Of a stretch of DNA of 11,289 bases, positions 6,503 through 11,289 are shown piece after piece. The stretch lies in NCBI GenBank assembly GCA_947575475.1, contig CANPNN010000031.1, positions 1 through 11,289 on the forward strand, in the 5' to 3' direction. How positions within the stretch are numbered: the first letter of the stretch is position 1; each line of letters opens with the position of its first letter. Below the pieces are notes generated by a model. It was not told the DNA's origin, made no database searches, and was given only the letters and a program-made list of their open reading frames with translations. Both the position numbers and the translations under genes were made by a program. The DNA comes from an uncultured Pseudoflavonifractor sp. Lineage in GTDB: Bacteria > Bacillota_A > Clostridia > Oscillospirales > Oscillospiraceae.

Positions 6503-7594
6503 TTATCCCTCGATACCCCGGGATACCAGGTACTTTTTGACCATGATAGCGACCTTAAAGGTGATGGCGTCGTCAAACTCTCTAAGGTCAAGACCGGTGA
6601 GCTTCTTGATCTTCTCCAGCCGGTAGACCAGGGTGTTCCGGTGCACAAAAAGCTTACGGGCCGTCTCAGATACGTTCAGGTTGTTTTCAAAAAACTTGTT
6701 GATGGTGAAGAGGGTCTCCTGATCCAAAGCGTCGATGGGATTCTTCTTGAAAACCTCCTGCAGGAACATCTCGCACAGGGTCGTGGGCAGCTGGTAGATC
6801 AGCCGTCCGATCCCCAGATTCTCATAATTGATGACCGTCTGCTCGGTCTCAAAAAACTTACCCACCTCAATGGCAAGCTGGGCCTCCTTATAGGAGCGGG
6901 CCAGCTCCCGGATATTGCTGACCACCGTTCCGATCCCCACTACCACCTTGATCTCCTGGCCTGCAGCCAGATCCTCCTGGATCTGGCGGGCCAGCTTGTC
7001 CAGCTTCTTGCCCTCCGTCCCCTCGGGAAACTGCTTGATCACGGCCACGTCGGTCTCGCTCACCGACAGGACAAAATCGGTCTGCTTGTCAGGGAACATA
7101 GCCTGAATGGCGTCGATCAGGGCAGGGTTGGTGGGCTCCGCCTGTCGGACCAGGAACACGCCCCGGTACACATCGCAGTCGAAGTGCAGCTCCTTGGCCC
7201 GGACATAGATGTCGCCCAGAAGGATGTTATCAGAGATGATGTTCTTGACAAAGGTTCCCTTGTCATGCTTCTCCTCGTAACTCTGCTTGGCCCCGTTCAA
7301 AGCCACCGAGGCCACCATGCACAGGGAGCGGGCAAGGGCGTCGTCCCCCTCCACAAAACTGGCGTACTCCAACTGGGCGCCCCAGCGGGCCAGGGCTTTA
7401 AAGGTCTTGCCCTCCCAGGTCACCACGCCTGTCTCGGCGGCGTTGACCGTCTCCACCGCTCCGCCCCAGCGCGTTCCCACCAGGGAGGGATCGCCGCAGG
7501 CGATCACCGTTCCTTCCGCGTCGATCACACCCACCGCCCGGTCTGTTCCTTCCTTCATTTGAAGCACAACGCTCTGAAAAATCCTGTTGGGCAT
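6503..7594 (-). CDS. CdaR/PucR-family transcriptional regulator
   Basis: A 363-residue DNA-binding regulator. The C-terminus carries the PucR-type helix-turn-helix (about 299-355) with LNVSETARKLFVHRNTLVYR (306-325), the family hallmark. The middle (about 130-260, with FLVRQ, SVSETDVAVIKQ, VVVGIGTVVSNIRELARSYKEA) matches the degenerate GGDEF-like domain of CdaR proteins. The N-terminus (about 1-100) resembles a sensory sugar-diacid-recognition-like segment (GVIDAEGTVIACGD). The ATG at 7592-7594 follows AGGGAGGG. It has its own promoter and a palindrome in the leader, suggesting self-regulation. Family members usually sit next to the catabolic genes they control; here the next genes are ftsEX, so the target and inducer cannot be read from context. 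Confidence 0.9.
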   Translation of the reverse strand: MPNRIFQSVVLQMKEGTDRAVGVIDAEGTVIACGDPSLVGTRWGGAVETVNAAETGVVTWEGKTFKALARWGAQLEYASFVEGDDALARSLCMVASVALNGAKQSYEEKHDKGTFVKNIISDNILLGDIYVRAKELHFDCDVYRGVFLVRQAEPTNPALIDAIQAMFPDKQTDFVLSVSETDVAVIKQFPEGTEGKKLDKLARQIQEDLAAGQEIKVVVGIGTVVSNIRELARSYKEAQLAIEVGKFFETEQTVINYENLGIGRLIYQLPTTLCEMFLQEVFKKNPIDALDQETLFTINKFFENNLNVSETARKLFVHRNTLVYRLEKIKKLTGLDLREFDDAITFKVAIMVKKYLVSRGIEG

Positions 7595-7623
7595 TTGGGA
7601 CCCTCCCTTTTTATATTTAGGGT

Positions 7624-7636
7624 AAATTTCAAATTT
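7624..7636 (-). promoter_or_regulatory. 13-bp palindrome in the regulator leader (candidate operator)
   Basis: AAATTT-C-AAATTT is a perfect odd palindrome lying just downstream of the predicted start site (about 7641) and upstream of the ribosome-binding site of the CdaR-family gene. The position suits a repressor site, possibly autoregulatory; AT-rich palindromes also arise by chance. Confidence 0.4.
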
Positions 7637-7647
7637 CCGCTATTTAC

Positions 7648-7676
7648 ATTATACCGGACTTTTTCTCCCTTTTCAA
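7648..7676 (-). promoter_or_regulatory. Sigma-A promoter of the CdaR-family regulator
   Basis: TTGAAA (7671-7676) and a perfect TATAAT (7648-7653) with 17 nt spacing (7654-7670). The predicted start near 7641 gives a leader of about 47 nt. Confidence 0.85.
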
Positions 7677-7719
7677 TAGGAATTGACAAGTTTTTTGTGG
7701 AAATTGCATAAACTCCTTT

Positions 7720-8421
7720 TTATGTCCGCCGGAGGGCATGAAGTTCCTCCTCCGCAAGGGACCGCCACTGTCCGGGAAGCAGCGTCTCGTCCAGGGTGAG
7801 CGGCCCAAAGGTAAGGCGTTTCAGAAAGGTCACAGGCTTCCCTCGGGCGGCACACATCCGCTTGATCTGATGGTACTTCCCCTCATGGAGCGTGACCCGG
7901 GCCTCTCCCGGTCCCAGAAGCTCCAGCCCCGCCGGAAGGCACTCGTACCCATCGGCCAGGACGATCCCCTCCCGGAAGGCTCGCCGGTCCTCCCCGTCCA
8001 GCTCCCCCTCCACCCGGACCAGGTAGGTCTTGTCCACATGGCTCTTCGGGGACAGCAGCCGGTGGGCCAGAGGGCCGTCGTTGGTAAGCAGCAGCAGGCC
8101 CACCGTATCCTTATCCAGCCGCCCGGCCGGAAACAGGCCGATCCTTTGCAGGTGCTCCGGCAGCAGGGACAGCACGGTGGGTTCCTTGGGGTCCTCTGTG
8201 GCGGAGACCAGCCCCGCAGGCTTATGGAGCATGAGATAGATATATTTTTCAGTGGAAACCCTCTCTCCATCCACCCGGAGACAGACGGAGGCTGGAAATT
8301 TGTCTTCCCTGCGGCAGACCACCGTCCCGTCCGCCGTCACCCGCCCTGTGCGGATCAGCTCCGCCGCTTCCTTCCGGGACCAGCGGCCCGTGTTGGCCAG
8401 TAGCTTATCGATGCGGTCCAT
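7720..8421 (-). CDS. RsuA/RluB-family pseudouridine synthase (16S rRNA type likely)
   Basis: Converts a specific uridine in rRNA to pseudouridine. 233 residues: N-terminal S4 RNA-binding domain (about 1-50, MDRIDKLLANTGRWSRKEA), a linker with LMLHKPAGLVSATEDP (63-78), then the catalytic domain with GRLDKDTVGLLLLTNDG (100-116); Asp103 is the expected nucleophile. LHEGKYHQIKRM is the conserved C-terminal motif. The HKPAG..SAT.DP..PTV pattern and length fit RsuA (E. coli target U516 of 16S rRNA) somewhat better than RluB/E/F, but the exact target is not certain. The ATG at 8419-8421 follows GAGAGGAGG at 6 nt. The gene is divergent from the DUF4830-like gene and has a promoter overlapped by an inverted repeat. 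Confidence 0.93.
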   Translation of the reverse strand: MDRIDKLLANTGRWSRKEAAELIRTGRVTADGTVVCRREDKFPASVCLRVDGERVSTEKYIYLMLHKPAGLVSATEDPKEPTVLSLLPEHLQRIGLFPAGRLDKDTVGLLLLTNDGPLAHRLLSPKSHVDKTYLVRVEGELDGEDRRAFREGIVLADGYECLPAGLELLGPGEARVTLHEGKYHQIKRMCAARGKPVTFLKRLTFGPLTLDETLLPGQWRSLAEEELHALRRT

Positions 8422-8443
8422 CGGCAGCCTCCTCTCTCAAACG

Positions 8444-8477
8444 TATGATAAAATCTCATTTGGTTTATTTTATCATA
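8444..8477. promoter_or_regulatory. 11-bp inverted repeat in the divergent rsuA-like/DUF4830 region (candidate operator)
   Basis: TATGATAAAAT (8444-8454) and ATTTTATCATA (8467-8477) are perfect reverse complements separated by 12 nt. The right arm covers the predicted -10 box of the pseudouridine synthase promoter and the left arm lies just downstream of its start site, an arrangement typical of an operator. Confidence 0.55.
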
Positions 8478-8501
8478 TGACAAGCCCTTTTTCCATATCA
8501 A
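8472..8501 (-). promoter_or_regulatory. Probable promoter of the pseudouridine synthase gene
   Basis: TTGATA (8496-8501) and TATGAT (8472-8477), each 5 of 6 matches to consensus, with 18 nt spacing. The start site near 8465 gives a leader of about 45 nt. Confidence 0.65.
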
Positions 8502-8529
8502 TAGAGCAAAGCCAAAAAAACGAGGGGCG

Positions 8530-8994
8530 ATGGATGTGTTTATCTGGACGGCAAAACTGAACAAAAAGAAGATCGTATTAACTGTGGCGGCGGTGCTCTG
8601 CGCCTCTGCGGCGGCGGTGACTCTGCTGGCTGGCCGGGGAGCGGCGGCCTCCGCGTCGATCAGCCCCAAAGGGGTCAAGACCGAGGAGGACCGGGTGGCC
8701 TATTTGCAGGAGTGGGGCTGGCAGGTATCTCCCCAAGCCACCTTGGTGGAGGAATTGGAGCTTCCAAAGGAATTCGGGCCGGAGTACAGCCAATATTTAG
8801 AGCTTCAGACAGGCCAAGGCTTTGATCTGAGCAAATACGCCGGAAAGCGGGTACGGCGGTACACCTATGAGATCCTGAACTATCCCACCGGAGAAACAGG
8901 CGCCATCGCCCACCTGCTGATCTGCAAAAACACGGTGATCGGCGGGGAGGTCATGGGCGGCTCCTTCCTGCACGGCTTGGCCCTCCCGGAGTGA
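8530..8994 (+). CDS. DUF4830-like membrane-anchored/secreted protein
   Basis: A 154-residue protein of unknown function. Basic N-terminus (TAKLNKKK), one hydrophobic helix (about 14-36) acting as signal or anchor without a lipobox, then an extracellular domain with TEEDRVAYLQEWGWQV (51-66), ELPKEFGPEYSQYLELQ (77-93), GFDLSKYAGKRVRRYTYEILNYP (97-119) and IGGEV..GSFLHGL. These blocks match my recollection of the DUF4830 domain found in clostridia; this is from memory, not a search. The ATG at 8530 has its purine-rich GAGGGG only 2 nt away; the GTG at 8536 (8 nt spacing) is a better-placed start and would shorten the protein by 2 residues. The only intact plus-strand gene here; it ends in a strong terminator and stands alone. 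Confidence 0.87.
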   Translation: MDVFIWTAKLNKKKIVLTVAAVLCASAAAVTLLAGRGAAASASISPKGVKTEEDRVAYLQEWGWQVSPQATLVEELELPKEFGPEYSQYLELQTGQGFDLSKYAGKRVRRYTYEILNYPTGETGAIAHLLICKNTVIGGEVMGGSFLHGLALPE

Positions 8995-9003
8995 AAAGAA
9001 AAT

Positions 9004-9036
9004 GCGGCGCTGGTCTAAAGCCAGCGCCGCTTTTTT
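9004..9036. terminator. Bidirectional terminator between the DUF4830-like and mscS genes
   Basis: Perfect 10-bp GC-rich stem (9004-9013 with 9021-9030), 7-nt loop, followed by TTTTTT on the plus strand. Read on the minus strand the same stem is followed by ATTTTCTTTTC. It lies 9 nt after the DUF4830-like stop and 24 nt after the converging mscS stop, so it can serve both genes. Confidence 0.92.
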
Positions 9037-9060
9037 GTTTTCAGAACGCTTCTCTTCCGC

Positions 9061-9897
9061 TTACTTTTCCACCACGTGGACATTCAGGTGATCGTAGGTC
9101 ATTTCCACCCCCGCCCGGTCGAAGGCGGCCTTTACCTGCTCCAAAAGGTCGAAATATACCGTCCAATAGTCCTCTGTGGCGCACCAGGCGCGCAGGATAT
9201 ATTCAATGGAGCTGCTGCCGTAGCCGCTGACCCGGATGAGAGGCTCCGGGGTGGGCAGGGTCAGGGGGTGCTCCCCCACCACCCGGGTCATGCACTCCTT
9301 CACCTTCTCCGGCGGGTCGTCGTAGGAGGCGGTAAATTTCAATTCTATCCTTCTCTTATCGTTACCCGAGTAGTTGGTGATGGTCTTACTGGAGATCTCC
9401 CCGTTGGGGATATAGACCACCTTGTTGTCGGCGGTGTCCAGCTTGGTGTAGACAAGCCCCACCTCCTGGACTGTACCGCTGACGCCCCCGGCCTCCACAA
9501 AGTCCCCGGCAGAGAAGGGGTGGGCAGTGAGGAGCATGATACCCCCCGCCAGATTGGACAGCGTCCCCTGGATGGCCAGGGACACCGCCAAGCCCAAAAC
9601 GCTGAGCAGGGCCACCAGGGAGGTCATGGGCACCCCCAGATACCCCAGCAGAGCGCAGATAGCCACCACCCACAGCACCACCTTCAGCCCCGAGCGGAGG
9701 AAGGTCCGCACCCCCCGGTCCAGCTTGGCCTGGACCATGGCCCGGTCGGCCAGGGAGACGATGATCCGAATGGCCACGATGGCGGCCACCAGCAGGCACA
9801 CCAGCACGGCGGCGGTCTGCCAGGAAAATTCTTCTATGGTCTTTTGAAAAATGTCCAGGGTCTCCTGGGCGGCCTCAGGATCGACTGTGGTGGGCAT
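9061..9897 (-). CDS. mscS: Small-conductance mechanosensitive channel, MscS family
   Basis: Opens under membrane tension to release solutes on osmotic downshock. 278 residues, close to E. coli MscS (286). Seen: TM1 (about 27-49), TM2 (about 69-88), pore-lining TM3 region (about 92-125) with GLAVSLAIQGTLSNLAGGIMLL, then the hallmark HPFSAGDFVEAGGVSGTVQEVGL (126-148) and YIPNGEISSKTITNYS (162-177) of the beta domain, and a C-terminal alpha/beta domain ending HLNVHVVEK. The ATG at 9895-9897 follows GGGGAGAG. It is a single-gene unit with its own promoter, converging on the DUF4830-like gene. The family is certain; conductance subtype is not readable from sequence. Confidence 0.95.
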   Translation of the reverse strand: MPTTVDPEAAQETLDIFQKTIEEFSWQTAAVLVCLLVAAIVAIRIIVSLADRAMVQAKLDRGVRTFLRSGLKVVLWVVAICALLGYLGVPMTSLVALLSVLGLAVSLAIQGTLSNLAGGIMLLTAHPFSAGDFVEAGGVSGTVQEVGLVYTKLDTADNKVVYIPNGEISSKTITNYSGNDKRRIELKFTASYDDPPEKVKECMTRVVGEHPLTLPTPEPLIRVSGYGSSSIEYILRAWCATEDYWTVYFDLLEQVKAAFDRAGVEMTYDHLNVHVVEK

Positions 9898-9946
9898 GGC
9901 GCTCTCCCCTTTTCTGTTTCTTTGGGTATCCAGATAAATTTATTAC

Positions 9947-9975
9947 ATTGTAGCATATCAGGGCGGATGTGGCAA
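9947..9975 (-). promoter_or_regulatory. Sigma-A promoter of mscS
   Basis: TTGCCA (9970-9975) and TACAAT (9947-9952), each 5 of 6 matches, spaced by exactly 17 nt. The start near 9940 gives a leader of about 43 nt. Confidence 0.75.
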
Positions 9976-10019
9976 GAGCGGCGGTCGGCCCAAAAGCGCC
10001 GTATACGTTCAAAAAAGAA

Positions 10020-10048
10020 TTGAGGGCCCCCTCTTTCCGTGGTATACT
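10020..10048 (+). promoter_or_regulatory. Weak plus-strand promoter-like sequence before the decayed YCII-like gene
   Basis: TTGAGG (10020-10025, 4 of 6) and TATACT (10043-10048, 5 of 6) with 17 nt spacing. It overlaps the beginning of the open part of the remnant and would not be followed by a ribosome-binding site and start codon, so it may be a leftover or chance match. Confidence 0.3.
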
Positions 10049-10268
10049 CAATCGCGATCATTAGACTGGACGAGGCGGGAAAGCTGGAACTCTACGGCGT
10101 ATTCAAGGGCTACCCAGGAATGGCGGGCATGTATATCCTGAAGGCGGACAGCCGGGAAGAGGCAAAACCCTCTGTGACCAAGAGCCCTTGGTCACTGGAG
10201 GGTATGCCTCCTACCAGCTGGCCGATTTTCTGCCCGCAAACCGGAAAAATAACTACCTGCTCTCGTAA
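10039..10268 (+). pseudogene. Remnant of a small YCII-like protein gene, truncated at the 5' end and frameshifted
   Basis: Two frames on the plus strand join into one protein-like sequence. The first (10039 to about 10179) reads ...DEAGKLELYGVFKGYPGMAG, MYILKADSREEAK...; the second, from the GAG at 10182, reads EPLVTGGYASYQLADFLPAN, RKNNYLLS and ends at TAA 10266-10268. Joined, G.L...GVF..YPG...MYILKADSREEA....EPLVTGGYASYQLADF resembles the second half of a YCII-related domain (small dimeric ferredoxin-like fold). One base appears to be missing between about 10171 and 10182. The expected N-terminal strand of the domain and any ribosome-binding site are absent, so the 5' end is also lost. The family assignment is from pattern and is moderate; the frameshift reading is stronger. 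A sequencing error could mimic the frameshift but not the missing start. Confidence 0.62.
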
Positions 10269-10282
10269 CAAAGGTCATATCA

Positions 10283-10309
10283 AAGGGGGTGGCTGCCAGC
10301 CACCCCCTT
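10283..10309. terminator. Hairpin after the methyltransferase gene, probable terminator
   Basis: Perfect 12-bp stem (10283-10294 with 10298-10309) around a 3-nt loop. It starts 4 nt past the methyltransferase stop. On the minus strand only TTT follows and on the plus strand no T run, so termination efficiency is uncertain despite the very stable stem. Confidence 0.65.
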
Positions 10310-10313
10310 AATC

Positions 10314-11045
10314 CTACCCCCGGACCTTGGCCCGCACCAGCAGCATCATGGGCCGGCGCAGCTCATCCTTCATCCCCGGTATCTTCATCATAGACCGGGG
10401 CGGCTGGGCCTCCTCCACCGCCTCCAGCATAAAGCCGCTCTCCAGCAAACCCATCAAGATCTGGGTCAGGGTGTGGTGCTGCTTCTCCACCTGACAGCCC
10501 AGAAAGTGGGTGAGGCGAAGCCCGGGCTTAAAATAGTCGTCCACCGGCCAGTGGAGGGGTCTCCCCTTCTCGTCATAGACCCAGTCCTGGTCCACCCCGG
10601 CGGTGAAGACCGGGTGCTCGATATTGAAGACAAAGGTCCCGCCGGGAGCCAGGGTGCGGTGGACCTTTTGAAATACGCCGTCCAGGTCGGCGACATAGTG
10701 CAGGGCCAGATTGGAGATCACGCAATCCCAGGTATTCTCCGGATACTCATACTCCTCGATCCCACACACCCGATAGCGCAGGCGGTCGTCCCGGTTGCGC
10801 CGCAGGGCCTCCTCCAGCATTTTAGGGCTCAGGTCCAGCCCCAGCACCTCCGCCGCCCCCTGCTCGGCGGCGTATTTACAGTGCCAGCCATACCCGCACC
10901 CCAGGTCCAGCACCCGCTTCCCCTTCAGGGACGGCAGCAGCAGCCGCAACTGGTGCCACTCCCCGGCGGCGGGGAGGCCCTCCCTGCTCCGGGGCATCTG
11001 GGCGTATTGGGCGAAGAAAAGATCGTCCTCATATTCGTTTCTCAA
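10314..11045 (-). CDS. Class I SAM-dependent methyltransferase
   Basis: Transfers a methyl group from S-adenosylmethionine; the acceptor is unknown. Starting at the TTG (11043-11045), 243 residues. Seen: NEYEDDLFFAQYAQMPRSREGL near the start, motif I VLDLGCGYGWHCKYAAEQGA (45-64), acidic end of strand 2 in VLGLDLSP, WDCVISNLALHYVADL (motif II-like region) and LAPGGTFVFNIEHPVF (motif III-like). This is the methyltransferase type 11/25 fold. The TTG start is chosen because GGGGGGAAG lies about 6 nt upstream and because the family usually begins shortly before the NEYEDD block; an in-frame extension to 11096 has no ATG. The gene is monocistronic. Nothing around it tells the substrate. Confidence 0.9.
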   Translation of the reverse strand: MRNEYEDDLFFAQYAQMPRSREGLPAAGEWHQLRLLLPSLKGKRVLDLGCGYGWHCKYAAEQGAAEVLGLDLSPKMLEEALRRNRDDRLRYRVCGIEEYEYPENTWDCVISNLALHYVADLDGVFQKVHRTLAPGGTFVFNIEHPVFTAGVDQDWVYDEKGRPLHWPVDDYFKPGLRLTHFLGCQVEKQHHTLTQILMGLLESGFMLEAVEEAQPPRSMMKIPGMKDELRRPMMLLVRAKVRG

Positions 11046-11097
11046 GGCTCTTCCCCCCTTTTTTGAAATCGTACCATAGAGTGGAAATGATTGCAAG

Positions 11098-11126
11098 ATT
11101 ATATGGAAAATCCCATTTTATAGCCA
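11098..11126 (-). promoter_or_regulatory. Candidate promoter of the methyltransferase gene
   Basis: A perfect TATAAT at 11098-11103 has only a poor -35 (TGGCTA, 11121-11126, 17 nt away). An overlapping alternative is TTGCAA (11091-11096) with TACGAT (11068-11073), 17 nt spacing. One of these probably drives the gene; sequence alone does not decide. Confidence 0.4.
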
Positions 11127-11289
11127 GTACCCCTTGACTGATCCCAGGAGCGAACTACGTTTACCCAATCTCTGGAAATTTTGAAAGTGATACCGTTTGG
11201 TTGGTAGTTGCCAGCAAATCTATAGGTGCGTAGAGTGGGGGACCATTCTTTGAAGGGCCAAAGAATGCCCCCCCACGCCCCCCAAGAAA
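11104..11289. other. Intergenic stretch upstream of the methyltransferase, no gene seen
   Basis: No convincing open frame or RNA gene is visible. The AT-richer part (11104-11230) is unlike the GC-rich coding sequence. A large imperfect hairpin lies at its right end: 9-bp stem 11244-11252 with 11259-11267, a 2x2 mismatch, then 7 bp 11235-11241 with 11270-11276, followed by C-rich sequence. Confidence 0.6.
11235..11276. repeat. Large imperfect inverted repeat at the window end
   Basis: CATTCTTTG (11244-11252) pairs with CAAAGAATG (11259-11267) around AAGGGC; a 2x2 mismatch separates this from GTGGGGG (11235-11241) pairing with CCCCCAC (11270-11276). No T tract follows on either strand, so it does not look like an intrinsic terminator. 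Confidence 0.6.

Noticed and set aside
6470..7711. A 413-codon open frame on the plus strand
   Set aside because: Antisense to the CdaR-family regulator, no recognisable domain, no ribosome-binding site; a shadow frame.
9076..10023. A 315-codon open frame on the plus strand
   Set aside because: Antisense to mscS, extremely rich in His, Gly and Gln, and covers the mscS promoter; a shadow frame.
11046..11096. A 17-residue N-terminal extension of the methyltransferase
   Set aside because: It covers the promoter region and the ribosome-binding site and lacks a plausible start; the TTG at 11043-11045 is better.
1..11289. CRISPR array, tRNA, rRNA, insertion sequence or prophage attachment site
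   Set aside because: I looked for regularly spaced repeats, cloverleaf-like sequences, transposase motifs and terminal repeats and saw none.

Overview
The window looks like a chromosomal segment of a high-GC, low-GC-skewed-codon Firmicute, most likely an anaerobic gut clostridium of the Oscillospiraceae (Flavonifractor/Lawsonibacter/Intestinimonas-like). The basis is the FtsE-FtsX-M23-S41 cluster typical of Gram-positives, near-consensus sigma-A promoters, strong AGGAGG-type ribosome binding sites and a DUF4830-type protein. The genus is inferred from overall style, not from a search. Nearly every gene lies on the minus strand; the exceptions are the DUF4830-like gene and one decayed gene fragment.

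Reading in the direction of transcription (right to left): 11045-10314 is a SAM-dependent methyltransferase, with a hairpin after it. 10268-10039 (plus strand) is a truncated, frameshifted YCII-like remnant. 9897-9061 is an MscS-type mechanosensitive channel with its own promoter. It converges on a DUF4830-like membrane-anchored protein (8530-8994, plus), and the two share a bidirectional terminator. Divergent from the DUF4830 gene is an RsuA-family pseudouridine synthase (8421-7720), whose promoter is overlapped by an 11-bp inverted repeat.

The core of the window is a cell-envelope cluster. A CdaR/PucR-family regulator (7594-6503) has a clear promoter and a palindrome in its leader. A structured intergenic hairpin follows, then ftsE and ftsX (overlapping genes), a coiled-coil M23 endopeptidase of the PcsB/EnvC/CwlO kind, and, past a strong terminator, an S41 C-terminal processing peptidase and an unrecognised 214-residue protein. 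FtsEX is an ABC-type transducer that uses ATP hydrolysis to activate extracellular peptidoglycan hydrolases through their coiled coils, so ftsE, ftsX and the M23 gene read as one functional module; the S41 protease may process an envelope or regulatory substrate.

The last unit, greA-lysS (1452 to beyond position 1), starts from a perfect TTGACA-N17-TATAAT promoter whose -35 box overlaps the stop codon of the preceding gene. Its leader carries a small terminator-like hairpin, which would make a roughly 40-nt leader RNA. lysS is cut by the window edge.

I found no CRISPR array, tRNA, rRNA, insertion sequence or defence system. Most of the content is housekeeping; the interesting material is in the intergenic regulatory structures and in the decayed gene.
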